Source of the DNA: Armatimonadetes bacterium UBA5352
GTDB lineage: Bacteria > Armatimonadota > Zipacnadia > Zipacnadales > UBA5352
DNA length: 26,371 bases
Assembly (NCBI GenBank): GCA_002411015.1
Contig: DHPY01000034.1
Location: forward strand, 1-26,371
Reading direction: 5' to 3'
Shown: positions 6,991-15,368 of the stretch, piece by piece
How the letters are laid out: every line of letters starts with the position of its first letter
How positions within the stretch are numbered: position 1 is the stretch's first letter
Notes under the pieces: model-generated
What the model saw: only the letters and a program-made list of their open reading frames with translations
Told to the model about the DNA's origin: nothing
Database searches by the model: none
Position numbers and translations under genes: made by a program

Positions 6991-9282
6991 CTACAGCGCC
7001 CGGATGGTCAGCTCAAAGCTCCCGGCGGGCAGATCAAGCGTCACCGTCTGCGCTTCCTCATCGAGCGTCATGTCTACCGGAGTGTCGAGCCCGGCCAGCC
7101 GGACCAGGTGCGGCTCGACCGGGCAGTGCAGCGTCACCGTCGCCGGTTCCACGCAGGTGATGCTCGCCTGCAGCAGACCGCCCTCAACGAGCGCCCCCGC
7201 ACTCACCGGCGCGTCGCTCGCGATCAGTTGGCTCTCCCCGAACGCAAGGCTCGTGCCGCTCACCAGCGCATACCGCTGCACGATTCCTCGCGCGTCACGC
7301 GCCATCGCGGCCGCGCCCTCGAAGGAGAGATCGCCCGCCGCGGTCGTCGCGGCATCGTCGGCTGAGCGGAGGGCGACCGTATCCACCGCGCCGCCGATAC
7401 GCACCTGCAGCGCGCGATCGGCGCCGGCAACCGGGCGTGCCTGCAAATCCACCTTGCCCGCGGAGCCCGCCGCAACCACCCAGGCGATGGTCTCATCTGT
7501 GACGCGCGGGTCGAGCACGGAGAGGTAGTGCCCGTACTGCTCGGAGTGCGGGTGCTGCCGGTGCTCGAAGAGCAGGCGGTCGGGCTGCACGAAGCGCGCG
7601 ACCGCGCTGCCGGTGCGCGTGACCGAGCACTCCTGCCCGAGCCGGCTCTCCCCCACCGCCAGCGGCGCGCCCTCGACGGCGAACTCGCCATCGGGCGGCG
7701 TGTGCAGCAGGACCTCAACCGCCCGCTGCGGTCCATCCGTCGCGATCTCATCGAAGACCACGTAATACTCGGCCGCGACCGAGATCACATGCCGCAGGTA
7801 GCGCGCCAGGCCCTCGTAGCAGGCCGATGCGTCGCCGCAGGCGTAATCCATCGCGGGCGTGGAGGCGAAGGCGGCGACGTGGCCGCGCTCGGAGATCTGC
7901 CCCACGCCATCCACGAGGATCGCGTTGTGCCCGATCGTCGCGTAGGTGTACTCGTGCCGCGCGGAGATCATCTCGGGCGTCATGTTCTGCTCGGGCGGAT
8001 AGGGCTGGTCGTAGATCTGATAGCCCGGATCGTTCAGCAGCCACTCGCGGTTCCACGCGAGGATGAAGCTGTTCTGATCGAGGTGGTTGTGATGCTCAAC
8101 GTGGCCGGACTTGAAGGCAAGCAGGCTGCCCCAGTCGGCCCAGCCGGAGCGCATGGCCACCCAGTCTATGTCGCGGAAGTGCTTCGCCAGCGGGAGGTCG
8201 GGCTGCTCCGCGAGGCGCTCGATCTCCTCGCCGCTCCGCCCGGCCTTGCGGAGATACCACGCGGCCAGCGGGCTCTGCTCGACCTCCAGCATCGCCTCGG
8301 CGAGGCCGAGCAGCACGGGCGGCTGACCGCTCGGGCCGCCGTTGTCACCGAAGTTCGCCAGCGAGCCGCCGCCGGGCACCACGAAGTACGCCGGGAAGCT
8401 GACCGCGACCGAGAGGTAGGGCTCATCGAAGAGGTTGACGCCGACGACGGCATCGGCCTTGCGGACGAGGTACATGAGGTCATCCACCGCCGCTGAGCCG
8501 TAGCCGAAGCCCTCCACGAGGCCGCCATCCACCCCGCCCTGCTCGGCGAAGAAGAGGCGCGTCTTCTCCAGCCCCTGTGCGAGCCACTGCTGCGCGTTCG
8601 GGTGCTCCCCGAGGAGCGTGAGACCCGCGACGCCCAGTTCGGTGTTGATCATCGCGTAGCCGTTGGGCCATGCGCCGGGGGCGGCTACGTAGGAAGCCGA
8701 GTCGTTGCCGGCCTCGTAGATGAATCCCGCGCCCTTTGTTGCGATCGCCTCGATGATGACTGCGCGGACATCATCCGGCAGATCATTCCACAGCATGTCG
8801 AGCGCGACGCACATCCCGCGGGTGAGGTGGTGGGTGTCGAGACAGGGTTGCTCACCGTACCAGGGGTCGGTCCACTGCCGCCAGTTCGCGACGGCCATCA
8901 TCAGTTGGCGGCACCAGCTAAGGTACTCACGCTCTCCTGTGAGCAGCCACGCGCGCGCCGTGGCCTCCATCGCGGAGCGGATCTCGCCGGCGACACCGGT
9001 CCAGTAGGGCCAGCCGTCATCGTGGGCCGGCGGGAACTCCGGCTGCGGGAGCGTGACGAAGTAGTCCTCGTAGACGCGTGTGCGGCCCCGCGCGATGAAC
9101 TCATCGGCGGCGGCCCTCGCCCGCTCGACCTCGCGCTCGTCGGAGCGCAGGCGCTGGAGGTCCTGAGAGGTCAGTTCGAGGCGCGGATGTCCCTCGCGCA
9201 GCAGTGTGAATTCCTGGGCCATGGCGTCTCTCCCACAGACAGATGCGGCCAGTGCGGCTGCGAAGATGATGGCTCGAATCAT
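6991..9282 (-). CDS. Secreted heparinase II/III-family polysaccharide lyase
   Basis: A 763-residue exported protein. The signal peptide is residues 1-22 (cleavage after AMA). Residues 30-340 form the alpha-helical toroid typical of heparinase II/III lyases, with the motifs PNGYAMINTELGVAG (206-220) and DGGLVEGFGYGS (252-263) that normally carry the catalytic Asn/His and Tyr261. Residues 375-600 form the beta domain, with SGHVEHHNHLDQNSF (392-406) providing the metal or catalytic His cluster, and HNAILVDGVGQ (452-462). A beta-rich tail follows. Such enzymes cleave uronic-acid polysaccharides by beta-elimination in the periplasm or outside. Substrate (alginate, glycosaminoglycan or other) cannot be decided. 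ATG 9282 has GGGAG seven bases upstream. It is divergent from the PII-like gene, with a 152-bp shared upstream region lacking clear promoters. Confidence 0.85.
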   Translation of the reverse strand: MIRAIIFAAALAASVCGRDAMAQEFTLLREGHPRLELTSQDLQRLRSDEREVERARAAADEFIARGRTRVYEDYFVTLPQPEFPPAHDDGWPYWTGVAGEIRSAMEATARAWLLTGEREYLSWCRQLMMAVANWRQWTDPWYGEQPCLDTHHLTRGMCVALDMLWNDLPDDVRAVIIEAIATKGAGFIYEAGNDSASYVAAPGAWPNGYAMINTELGVAGLTLLGEHPNAQQWLAQGLEKTRLFFAEQGGVDGGLVEGFGYGSAAVDDLMYLVRKADAVVGVNLFDEPYLSVAVSFPAYFVVPGGGSLANFGDNGGPSGQPPVLLGLAEAMLEVEQSPLAAWYLRKAGRSGEEIERLAEQPDLPLAKHFRDIDWVAMRSGWADWGSLLAFKSGHVEHHNHLDQNSFILAWNREWLLNDPGYQIYDQPYPPEQNMTPEMISARHEYTYATIGHNAILVDGVGQISERGHVAAFASTPAMDYACGDASACYEGLARYLRHVISVAAEYYVVFDEIATDGPQRAVEVLLHTPPDGEFAVEGAPLAVGESRLGQECSVTRTGSAVARFVQPDRLLFEHRQHPHSEQYGHYLSVLDPRVTDETIAWVVAAGSAGKVDLQARPVAGADRALQVRIGGAVDTVALRSADDAATTAAGDLSFEGAAAMARDARGIVQRYALVSGTSLAFGESQLIASDAPVSAGALVEGGLLQASITCVEPATVTLHCPVEPHLVRLAGLDTPVDMTLDEEAQTVTLDLPAGSFELTIRAL

Positions 9283-9434
9283 GAGGTGGCTCCCGGTGCA
9301 GAGCTGCGATCGCGAGCAGTGTGCTTCGTCGCACGGCGCCGCGTCTCCTGCAGGTTCGCATTGCGGGGCGGTCGAATCTGTGGGTTGAGCGCGCGAGCCG
9401 CGGTGAGTGCCTCTGATCGGGACAGGAGGAGACT

Positions 9435-9797
9435 ATGTACATGGTCTGGGTGGTGCTTGACCAGGTGGAGTTGCTGGGGGCGGTGCAGGAGGCATGGGAG
9501 GAGGCCGGTATTCACGGCGCGACCATGGTCGAGAGTTCGGGCTTCAGCCGCCTGAAGAGCGGCGGCGAGTACGTCCCGACGCGATACGTGGTCCCTGACG
9601 TGAGCGCGGTTGGGAACACTCTGAACAACACCATCTTCAGCATCATGAGCACCGAACAACAGGTGCATGACGCGCTTCGAGCCACGGAGAAGATCACCGG
9701 TGACCTCGATCAGCCGAATACCGGCGTCTTCGCGGCGTGGCCGCTGCTGATGGTGAAAGGCGTGGCCTCCAGAGCCGCTGAAGAGGGACCGCAATGA
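9435..9797 (+). CDS. Small PII-like (GlnB-fold) regulatory protein
   Basis: A 120-residue protein. The opening MYMVWVVLDQVELLGAVQEA followed by GIHGATMVESSGFSR (25-39) matches the beta-alpha-beta start of PII-like ferredoxin-fold proteins. A flexible T-loop-like stretch (39-60) and ATEKITGDLDQPNTG (83-97), in the position of the nucleotide-binding B loop, follow. The uridylylation Tyr context and other canonical GlnB motifs are absent, so it is a PII-like protein rather than GlnB. Its stop overlaps the start of the antiporter (ATGA at 9794). PII-like proteins often bind and control the transporter beside them (SbtB with SbtA, GlnK with AmtB). AGGAGG lies 4-9 bases before the ATG. Confidence 0.7.
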   Translation: MYMVWVVLDQVELLGAVQEAWEEAGIHGATMVESSGFSRLKSGGEYVPTRYVVPDVSAVGNTLNNTIFSIMSTEQQVHDALRATEKITGDLDQPNTGVFAAWPLLMVKGVASRAAEEGPQ

Positions 9798-10783
9798 TCT
9801 GGCTGCAGTTCGCTCTCAGCTCAGCCGCCATCGTCTTTGCCGCAACAAGGCTCGCGCGCTACGGAGACGCGATCGCGCTGCGGACCGGCCTGGCCCGCAT
9901 GTTCATCGGCGCCCTCCTTCTGGCGACGGCGACCTCTCTTCCTGAGATACTCACCTCGATCAGCTCCTTCAGTCAGGGAGTGGAGAACCTGGCGGCGGGC
10001 AACCTCTTCGGCAGCAACTCATTCAACATCCTCGTGCTGGCGATCGCCGATATGACCTCACGCAACACGCGGTTCCTGCGTCTCGTCTCGATGCGGCACG
10101 CGCTGTCGGGCAGCGGGGCAATGCTGATGATCACGCTGGTGGTGTTCTTCCTGATCGCGGACATAGACGTGATGATCGGGTGGCTGGGCCTGGACAGCAT
10201 CATCGTGATCGCCGCGTATGCCGGGCTGATCTACCTGCTCCGCCAGTCGCAGCCTGTTCGTGATGAGGTGGATGAGGATCAGGATCTGACCGGGGTTCCC
10301 ACGATCCGCAGGTCGGTGATCGGTTTCATCGCTGCAACTGCGATCATCGCGATCTCCAGCCCGCAACTGGTGGCCGGCGCCTCGGGGATCGCGGAGGTAA
10401 CCGGCCTCGGGACCAGCTTCATCGGTGCGTCGCTGGTCGCGGCGGTCACCTCGCTGCCGGAGCTCGCCACCACCATCTCGCTTGTCAGGATCGGCGCGGA
10501 GGACATGGCGGTCGGCAACCTCTTCGGCAGCAACATGTTCAACATGTTCGCGTTCGGCTTCCTCGACATCTTCTACACCAGGGGCCGCTTTCTGGGAGCC
10601 GTTGACCACTCGTTCATCCTCGTGGGCCTCCTCGGCCTGCTGCTCACCGGCATCGCACTTGTCGGGAACGTGGCGAAGCTCGAGAGGCGCCTCTTCCGGC
10701 TCTTAGAGATTGACGCGCTGCTCATCATCGTCCTCTACGTCGTGGGAATGTGGCTCGCCTTCTCGCGCGGCATAGCTCTGTAG
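9794..10783 (+). CDS. CaCA-family sodium/calcium (cation/H+) antiporter
   Basis: A 329-residue inner-membrane protein of about ten helices with two textbook alpha repeats: TSLPEILTSISS plus GNLFGSNSFNIL (48-80), and TSLPELATTISL plus GNLFGSNMFNM (219-251). The two PE glutamates and the GN/GSN asparagines that coordinate cation are intact. Repeats are inverted around an acidic cytosolic loop (155-165, DEVDEDQD), a possible regulatory site. It is translationally coupled to the PII-like gene. Unlike the antiporter at 3082 it keeps the consensus motifs and has no riboswitch. The ion could be Ca2+, Na+ or K+. Confidence 0.9.
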   Translation: MIWLQFALSSAAIVFAATRLARYGDAIALRTGLARMFIGALLLATATSLPEILTSISSFSQGVENLAAGNLFGSNSFNILVLAIADMTSRNTRFLRLVSMRHALSGSGAMLMITLVVFFLIADIDVMIGWLGLDSIIVIAAYAGLIYLLRQSQPVRDEVDEDQDLTGVPTIRRSVIGFIAATAIIAISSPQLVAGASGIAEVTGLGTSFIGASLVAAVTSLPELATTISLVRIGAEDMAVGNLFGSNMFNMFAFGFLDIFYTRGRFLGAVDHSFILVGLLGLLLTGIALVGNVAKLERRLFRLLEIDALLIIVLYVVGMWLAFSRGIAL

Positions 10784-10864
10784 CCTTCGTTGGCGATGCC
10801 GCCGCCAGGCCGCCGACCACATGGAGGTCCGGCAGAGGCCCTTAGCGAAGCAGGTGGCCGCACT

Positions 10865-10888
10865 CTGCGCGCGTGTCGCCGCGCGCAG
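10865..10888 (+). terminator. GC-rich hairpin after the antiporter, possible terminator
   Basis: A perfect 9-bp stem (CTGCGCGCG / CGCGCGCAG) with a six-base loop lies 82 bp downstream of the antiporter stop. It has no T-tract, so intrinsic termination is uncertain. The rest of the gap up to the next start is unremarkable. Confidence 0.4.
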
Positions 10889-10939
10889 CGCCCACACGAC
10901 GCAGACCGGCCGGTAACGATCAGCCCCAGAGGAGCCATC

Positions 10940-12169
10940 ATGAAACCACGTCCGGACATGCTTGATGACCGCTCGCCGGAGAGTATTGAGATCGTGCAAC
11001 TGACGCATGAGGAGGGCGTCCCCAGCTCGCATGTCTACATGGAGGCGCAGATCTTCCTGCCAGACTCGAAGCGCTTCGTGCTGCATCGCTCGGCTCACGC
11101 CCACGGGAGCGATCAGCATGACCCCGAGCACCGCTACCTGCTCTGCGATCTCGAGAACGACTGCGAGCTGACGCCGCTCACCAGCGCGACCGGCGCGACC
11201 GGCCCCTCCGTCAGCCCCGACGGCCAGTGGTTCTACTACTTCGTGAACGAGACCGTAACCGGCGGGGGGACGCTGACGCTCAAGCGCCTGAACTTCGCCA
11301 GCGGCGAGCGTGAGAGCGTCTGCGTGGTGGATGGACCGCTCCCGGGCACCGACTACCGCCCGAGCCGCATCTACCCGCTGAGCACGATCTCCTCGGACGG
11401 ACAGCGGATCGCGATGTCATGCTTCCTCGCCGATGGCGAGACGCAGGAGCCGACCTACGGGCTGATGGTCTTCGACATTGACGCGGGCAGCGTCGCACTG
11501 GTGCTGCACGGCGAGAGCTGGTGCAACATCCACCCGCAGTACTGCCGCTCGAAGGATGCCGAGGCCGCCCACGACATCCTCGTGCAGGAGAATCACGGGA
11601 ATGTACACGACCGGCAGGGCGCGGTGGAGAAGCTGACCGGCGGGGACGGGGCGGAGATCCATGTGATCCGCGATGACGGCACGAACTTCCGCGCGATGCC
11701 ATGGGGGCGCGATGGCAACGAGTTCTGCCAGGGCCACCAGTGCTGGCGCGGGCGCAGCCAGTGGGGCATCACGAGCACTGGGACGAAGCAGCCGCCGGAG
11801 GCGCAACTGATCGAGGGCTCGGCCGCACCGGATGCGGGACATATCGGCATCAATACGCCCGGCGGCCGCCGGAATGACCTCAGCCGCAGCGTGGAGAACC
11901 CGCACTTCTACCACTTCGGCACGGACATCGCTGGCACGCGGATCATCTCCGACGCGAACCTCGGCCCCGGTGGCGGAGAGGTCTGGGTGGCGGAGCTTGG
12001 CGAGGCCGGGAGCGAGCCGCTGCTGAACCCGCGCTACCTGGTGAATGCGCAGACAACCGGTGGGAAGGGCGTCCACATCCACCCGTTCCTGTCGCCCGAT
12101 GGAACGATGGGCTTCTTCAACTCAGACGAGTCCGGCATGCTGCAGGCATACATGATCCGCGGACTGTAG
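10940..12169 (+). CDS. Oligogalacturonate-lyase-like (PL22/TolB-type) beta-propeller protein
   Basis: A 409-residue protein without a signal peptide, so probably cytosolic. It shows propeller blades of the TolB type (SVSPDGQWFYYF at 90-101, LSPDGTMGFF at 384-393). It also shows histidine-rich motifs placed as in PL22 oligogalacturonate lyases: NIHPQYCRS (196-204), ENHGNVH (217-223), GHQCW (265-269), HFYHF (322-326) and VHIHPF (378-383). In that family a His acts as base and His/Gln residues hold Mn2+. It would cleave short uronate oligomers after import, which fits the secreted lyase upstream and a Mn-handling gene in the same window. The exact substrate is uncertain. ATG 10940 has AGAGGAG five bases upstream. 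Confidence 0.7.
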   Translation: MKPRPDMLDDRSPESIEIVQLTHEEGVPSSHVYMEAQIFLPDSKRFVLHRSAHAHGSDQHDPEHRYLLCDLENDCELTPLTSATGATGPSVSPDGQWFYYFVNETVTGGGTLTLKRLNFASGERESVCVVDGPLPGTDYRPSRIYPLSTISSDGQRIAMSCFLADGETQEPTYGLMVFDIDAGSVALVLHGESWCNIHPQYCRSKDAEAAHDILVQENHGNVHDRQGAVEKLTGGDGAEIHVIRDDGTNFRAMPWGRDGNEFCQGHQCWRGRSQWGITSTGTKQPPEAQLIEGSAAPDAGHIGINTPGGRRNDLSRSVENPHFYHFGTDIAGTRIISDANLGPGGGEVWVAELGEAGSEPLLNPRYLVNAQTTGGKGVHIHPFLSPDGTMGFFNSDESGMLQAYMIRGL

Positions 12170-12247
12170 GACGGCGGGGAAGGGTGAAAGGTGAAGGGGG
12201 GACGGCGTGCGTTGCGGTCGGAGCGGACGGCCGGGGCGGCTTCAGGC

Positions 12248-12322
12248 GGCCCCTCCGTACAACTGACAGGCGAGGACGCCTGTCCCACAACCTCGGAGGG
12301 GCCGGCTTCGGCCCCTCCGTAC
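12248..12322. repeat. Palindromic intergenic cluster between convergent genes
   Basis: Two direct copies of GGCCCCTCCGTAC (12248-12260 and 12310-12322) flank a perfect 8-bp hairpin, GACAGGCG-AGGA-CGCCTGTC (12265-12284). The second copy is also the right arm of an 11-bp hairpin, CGGAGGGGCCG-GCTT-CGGCCCCTCCG (12294-12319). The cluster sits between the convergent PL22-like and msrA genes and may act as a two-way terminator. The architecture is that of REP-type extragenic repeats; there is no T-tract. Confidence 0.7.
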
Positions 12323-12345
12323 GATGCCTTCGTAGCGCGATCAGA

Positions 12346-12966
12346 TCAGAAGTGACACGCTCCGCCGCCGCGCTTGGCGAAGTACTCCTGGTGGTAGTCC
12401 TCCGCCGGCCAGAAGGTCGGCGCCGGCTCGATCTTCGTTGCCACCGGGCGCGTGTAGCGGCCGGAGGCGTTCAGTTCGATCTTCCGCTGCTCGGCGGCCG
12501 CCTTCTGCTCCTCCGTGTGATGGAAGATCACGGAGCGGTACTGATCGCCCACGTCCGGCCCCTGGCGGTTCACCTGCGTCGGATCGTGCATCTCGAAGAA
12601 GACCGTCAGAAGCTCCTCATAGCTGATCTGCTCCGGGTCAAACTTGACCTGCACGACCTCCGCGTGGCCCGTTGTGTGCGAGCAGACCTGCTCGTATGTC
12701 GGGTTCTCAGTCCGTCCGCCGGCGTAGCCGACCTCAGTGTCGATGACTCCGTGCGTCCTGCGGAACTGGTCCTCCACACCCCAGAAGCATCCTGCGCCGA
12801 ATGTCGCTGTCTCTGTCGCCACCTGAACCTCACCTGACCCCTCGCTGATGGTTTGAGCGACACTTACATCTTCGGAGCCCTGCAGCGCGCATCCTGCAAA
12901 GACCGCGGAGACCGCCAGCAGCAGTGCCGCCCCAGCCCCAACGGTAATGAGCGCGATCCGGCCCAT
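12346..12966 (-). CDS. msrA: Exported lipoprotein peptide-methionine (S)-S-oxide reductase MsrA
   Basis: A 206-residue protein. Residues 1-26 are a lipoprotein signal with lipobox FAGC (Cys26). The MsrA domain runs from about 53, with catalytic Cys60 in FGAGCFWGVE and the substrate/structure motifs HDPTQVNRQGPDVGDQYRS and GYAGG. The C-terminal GGGACHF supplies Cys204 as a likely resolving cysteine. It reduces oxidised methionine in proteins. Most MsrA are cytosolic, so this one probably repairs envelope or surface proteins, needing an exported electron donor not seen here. The start ATG 12966 is preferred because GAGGTG lies just upstream and it begins the signal peptide; the frame is open farther upstream. 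Confidence 0.93.
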   Translation of the reverse strand: MGRIALITVGAGAALLLAVSAVFAGCALQGSEDVSVAQTISEGSGEVQVATETATFGAGCFWGVEDQFRRTHGVIDTEVGYAGGRTENPTYEQVCSHTTGHAEVVQVKFDPEQISYEELLTVFFEMHDPTQVNRQGPDVGDQYRSVIFHHTEEQKAAAEQRKIELNASGRYTRPVATKIEPAPTFWPAEDYHQEYFAKRGGGACHF

Positions 12967-13048
12967 GCGCCACCTCACGGTAGAGCGTAGATGCAAACTC
13001 ATCGCAATAGACGCAGAACCGCGCTCATTCGTTCGCACATATGCAGGA

Positions 13049-13075
13049 CGGGCCGGAAGCATGGACTCCGGCCCG
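13049..13075 (-). terminator. Hairpin between the oxidoreductase gene and msrA
   Basis: A perfect 9-bp inverted repeat (CGGGCCGGA / TCCGGCCCG) with a nine-base loop lies 34 bp past the Gfo/Idh/MocA stop. On the minus strand TCCTGCAT follows, so the T-tract is poor. It probably separates msrA from the upstream transcript. Confidence 0.5.
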
Positions 13076-13109
13076 CCATATGACGCGGCAAGTCTCTCCG
13101 TCGCGCGGA

Positions 13110-14132
13110 TCAGCCGATGGTCACGATCTCGCGGCTCTCAATGGATGCCGCCTCGGCCTCCACGACGCGCACGGATTCGCGCGCGGACTGGGGCGTCACC
13201 CGCCTCGGCGGCGTCCCGTCCTCCACGCACTGCACGAAGTACGCAAGCTCGTTCTGGTAGCCGGTGCCGCCCTCGTACTCGGGCGTCGTCGGCTCGCCCT
13301 CGAAGGGATACCAGCGCAGCACGGGGTCGTTGCCCACGGAGAACTCCAGCACTCCGCGGGTGCCGAGGACCTGGAAGGCCATGTTGAACGGGAAGCTGTC
13401 CGGGTAGACCCAGCCGCCGTGCGCGGTGCAGACGAAGTCGCTGTAGAGATACTGCGTCTCCACGTGATCCACCGGTGCGCCCTCGGTGAGGAGGTTCATC
13501 CCGCGCGCGAAGACCGCGTTGGGCTTGCCCAGCAGCGAGAGGATGAAGTCCACATCGTGGATGTGCAGGTCGAGCAGCGCGCCGCCCGAGAGTTCCGGGT
13601 TCATCAGCCAGCCCTCGGAGGCCCAGCCGGGGGTGGCCGACTGGCGGATGAAGCGGGCGGCCTTCACCTGCCCGAGGTCACCGTTGCCGACCATCCTCGC
13701 GAGCACCTCGTACTCCGGCCAGAAGCGGATACACTGCGCGATGAAGAGCATCTTCCCGCTCTTCTCCGCCGCCGCGATCATCTCATCACACTGCGCGACC
13801 GTGCGCGCCATCGGCTTCTCGCAGACGACGTTGTTGCCGGCCTGCAGCGCCTCGACGGTCATCTGCGCGTGCACGTGCGTAGGGGTGCAGATGTCCACGA
13901 GATCGAGCTTTTCCTTCTCGAGCATCTCGCTGAAGCACATGTAGCGCGCCTGGGCGCTGAGGTCAAGCTCGCTCGCTTCGCCGATGTTCCCGCCAACGCT
14001 CGGGGCCTTCTCCGAAGCGCGCTCGGGGATCACATCGCACACCGCGACCAGCTCCACGTTCTCCATGCCCTGGTAGATCTGGAAGTGCTGCTGCCCCATG
14101 AAGCCCAATCCGGCCAATCCGACTCGAACCAC
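13110..14132 (-). CDS. Gfo/Idh/MocA-family NAD(P)-dependent oxidoreductase
   Basis: A 340-residue soluble protein. The N-terminal Rossmann fold has GLAGLGFMGQQH (5-16) binding NAD(P), an acidic strand end at AVCDVIPER, and the family hallmark CEKPMA (104-109) carrying the catalytic Lys106. The C-terminal domain has GGALLDLHIHDVDF (183-196) with the conserved catalytic His192. Members oxidise or reduce sugars, inositols or sugar-nucleotides; the specific substrate cannot be read. The start is GTG at 14132, with AAAGGAG about nine bases upstream. Downstream of the aldo/keto reductase on the same strand, it may share a glycan catabolic role. Confidence 0.92.
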   Translation of the reverse strand: MVRVGLAGLGFMGQQHFQIYQGMENVELVAVCDVIPERASEKAPSVGGNIGEASELDLSAQARYMCFSEMLEKEKLDLVDICTPTHVHAQMTVEALQAGNNVVCEKPMARTVAQCDEMIAAAEKSGKMLFIAQCIRFWPEYEVLARMVGNGDLGQVKAARFIRQSATPGWASEGWLMNPELSGGALLDLHIHDVDFILSLLGKPNAVFARGMNLLTEGAPVDHVETQYLYSDFVCTAHGGWVYPDSFPFNMAFQVLGTRGVLEFSVGNDPVLRWYPFEGEPTTPEYEGGTGYQNELAYFVQCVEDGTPPRRVTPQSARESVRVVEAEAASIESREIVTIG

Positions 14133-14219
14133 TGTCGGTCACTCCTTTCGCATCGCCCCGCCGATCCGTCATCGTCACAGGCTACTTCCGCGCTGGCCGC
14201 GAGGAACCTCCCCCGGAGG

Positions 14220-14378
14220 CTACTCCGCGGGCTGTGCGTAGCGGACGTCAACATACGCCTCGCGCCTCGCGGCGCGCGCGATCAAGTGCCTCGGCGGACA
14301 GCCTGTCTCCCTCGGCAAGCGCGCACTGTGCGACGAGCAGCACGAACAGGATGACACTCAGGCCATGTGTGCGGCCAT
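14220..14378 (-). pseudogene. Possible decayed gene for a small secreted peptide
   Basis: After GGAGGGAG, an ATG at 14378 opens a frame that stops after six codons. The adjacent frame then reads a typical signal-peptide core (GLSVILFVLLVAQCALA) followed by EGDRLSAEALDRARREA. That frame ends at a stop created next to an exact 7-bp tandem duplication (GCGAGGC twice). Removing one copy would join it to YVDVRYAQPAE and a stop at 14220. Two frameshifts are thus needed for a peptide of roughly 48 residues. The reading is inference, and chance cannot be excluded. Confidence 0.3.
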
Positions 14379-14404
14379 GGCGGACAGCTCCCTCCAGATC
14401 GGTG

Positions 14405-15349
14405 CTACTGCGGGAAGATCGGCGGCACGCCCTCGATCCGCTGCATCAACTCGGCGCGCTGAGCCTCCGTGAGCGGCTGGTACCGCAGGCCAACCTCCAC
14501 CGCGAGCATCAGCAGCTTCGCCGAGGCGGGCGAGACCGCCGCGATGACCGGCTTATCGAGGGTGTAGCCGATCGCGAGGCGCGCGAGCTCCGGGTCCTCG
14601 ATCGGCTGATACCAGCAGTTCGGGTAGGGCTTGTTGTTGCGATCCACGACCGGCTGCCACGCGAGCGCCTTGATCGCGAGGACGGAGACATGCCGCTCCG
14701 CGGCCTTCTCCAGCAGCGCGGGGCCGAAGTCGCCGTTCTCGATGCAGACGCAGTTGACCGGGAAGAGGACCGTGTCGAAGTCGAAGCGGTCGATCGCGGC
14801 CATCGCCGCCTCCTGGGTGTGGGCGGAGAGGCCGATGCGGCGGATCTTGCCCTCATCGCGCGCGGCGAGGACGGTCTCCATCGCGCCGCCTGCGCCGAAG
14901 ACCGTCTCGACCTCCTCGAGCTTGTTGAGCGCGTGGAACTGGTAGACATCGAAGTGGTCGGTGCGAAGTGCCTGCAGAGAGCCCTCAAGCTCCTCACGCG
15001 CGCCGGCGGCGTCGCGCTTGACTGTTTTGCAGGCGAGGAAGCAGTCGTCGCGGTAGGGCTCCAGCGCCGGGCCGAGGAGGTCCTGCGAGTCGCCGTAGCT
15101 CGGCGCGACATCGAAGTAGTTCACGCCGCGGTCCACCGCCCACGCGACGATGTCGTCGGCCTGCTGCTGCTCCATCCCGCGCAGGAGCAGTCCTCCGAAG
15201 CCGATGATCGAAAGCTCCGGCCCGCCGGGCTTGAGCGGGCGGCGCGGCAGCTTGCTCACAGGCTCGGGCGCGTCCTCGGCGAACGCCACCCCCGCGGCGG
15301 CGGTCAGTCCCATTGCGACCAGACGGCTGATGAACTCTCGGCGGTGCAT
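14405..15349 (-). CDS. Aldo/keto reductase with Tat-type signal
   Basis: A 314-residue protein. The start MHRREFISRLVAMGLTAAAG carries a twin-arginine motif (RREFI) and hydrophobic stretch ending AFA at about 24, implying export in folded form. The aldo/keto reductase barrel retains the tetrad: Asp80 and Tyr85 in FDVAPSYGDS, Lys108 in ACKTVKR, His139 in YQFHAL. It uses NADPH to reduce aldehydes or ketones, probably sugars. Exported nicotinamide-dependent reductases are unusual, though planctomycete-like genomes carry many such annotated proteins. It starts 19 bp after the large LamG protein on the same strand, with GGAGGG upstream, so the two are likely an operon. Confidence 0.92.
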   Translation of the reverse strand: MHRREFISRLVAMGLTAAAGVAFAEDAPEPVSKLPRRPLKPGGPELSIIGFGGLLLRGMEQQQADDIVAWAVDRGVNYFDVAPSYGDSQDLLGPALEPYRDDCFLACKTVKRDAAGAREELEGSLQALRTDHFDVYQFHALNKLEEVETVFGAGGAMETVLAARDEGKIRRIGLSAHTQEAAMAAIDRFDFDTVLFPVNCVCIENGDFGPALLEKAAERHVSVLAIKALAWQPVVDRNNKPYPNCWYQPIEDPELARLAIGYTLDKPVIAAVSPASAKLLMLAVEVGLRYQPLTEAQRAELMQRIEGVPPIFPQ

Positions 15350-15368
15350 GTCAGGACCCTCCTGAAGA

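Noticed and set aside
9283..9434. Second yybP-ykoY riboswitch before the other antiporter operon
   Set aside because: No GGGGAGTAG or CCTTTGG P1 partner is present in this 152-bp region.
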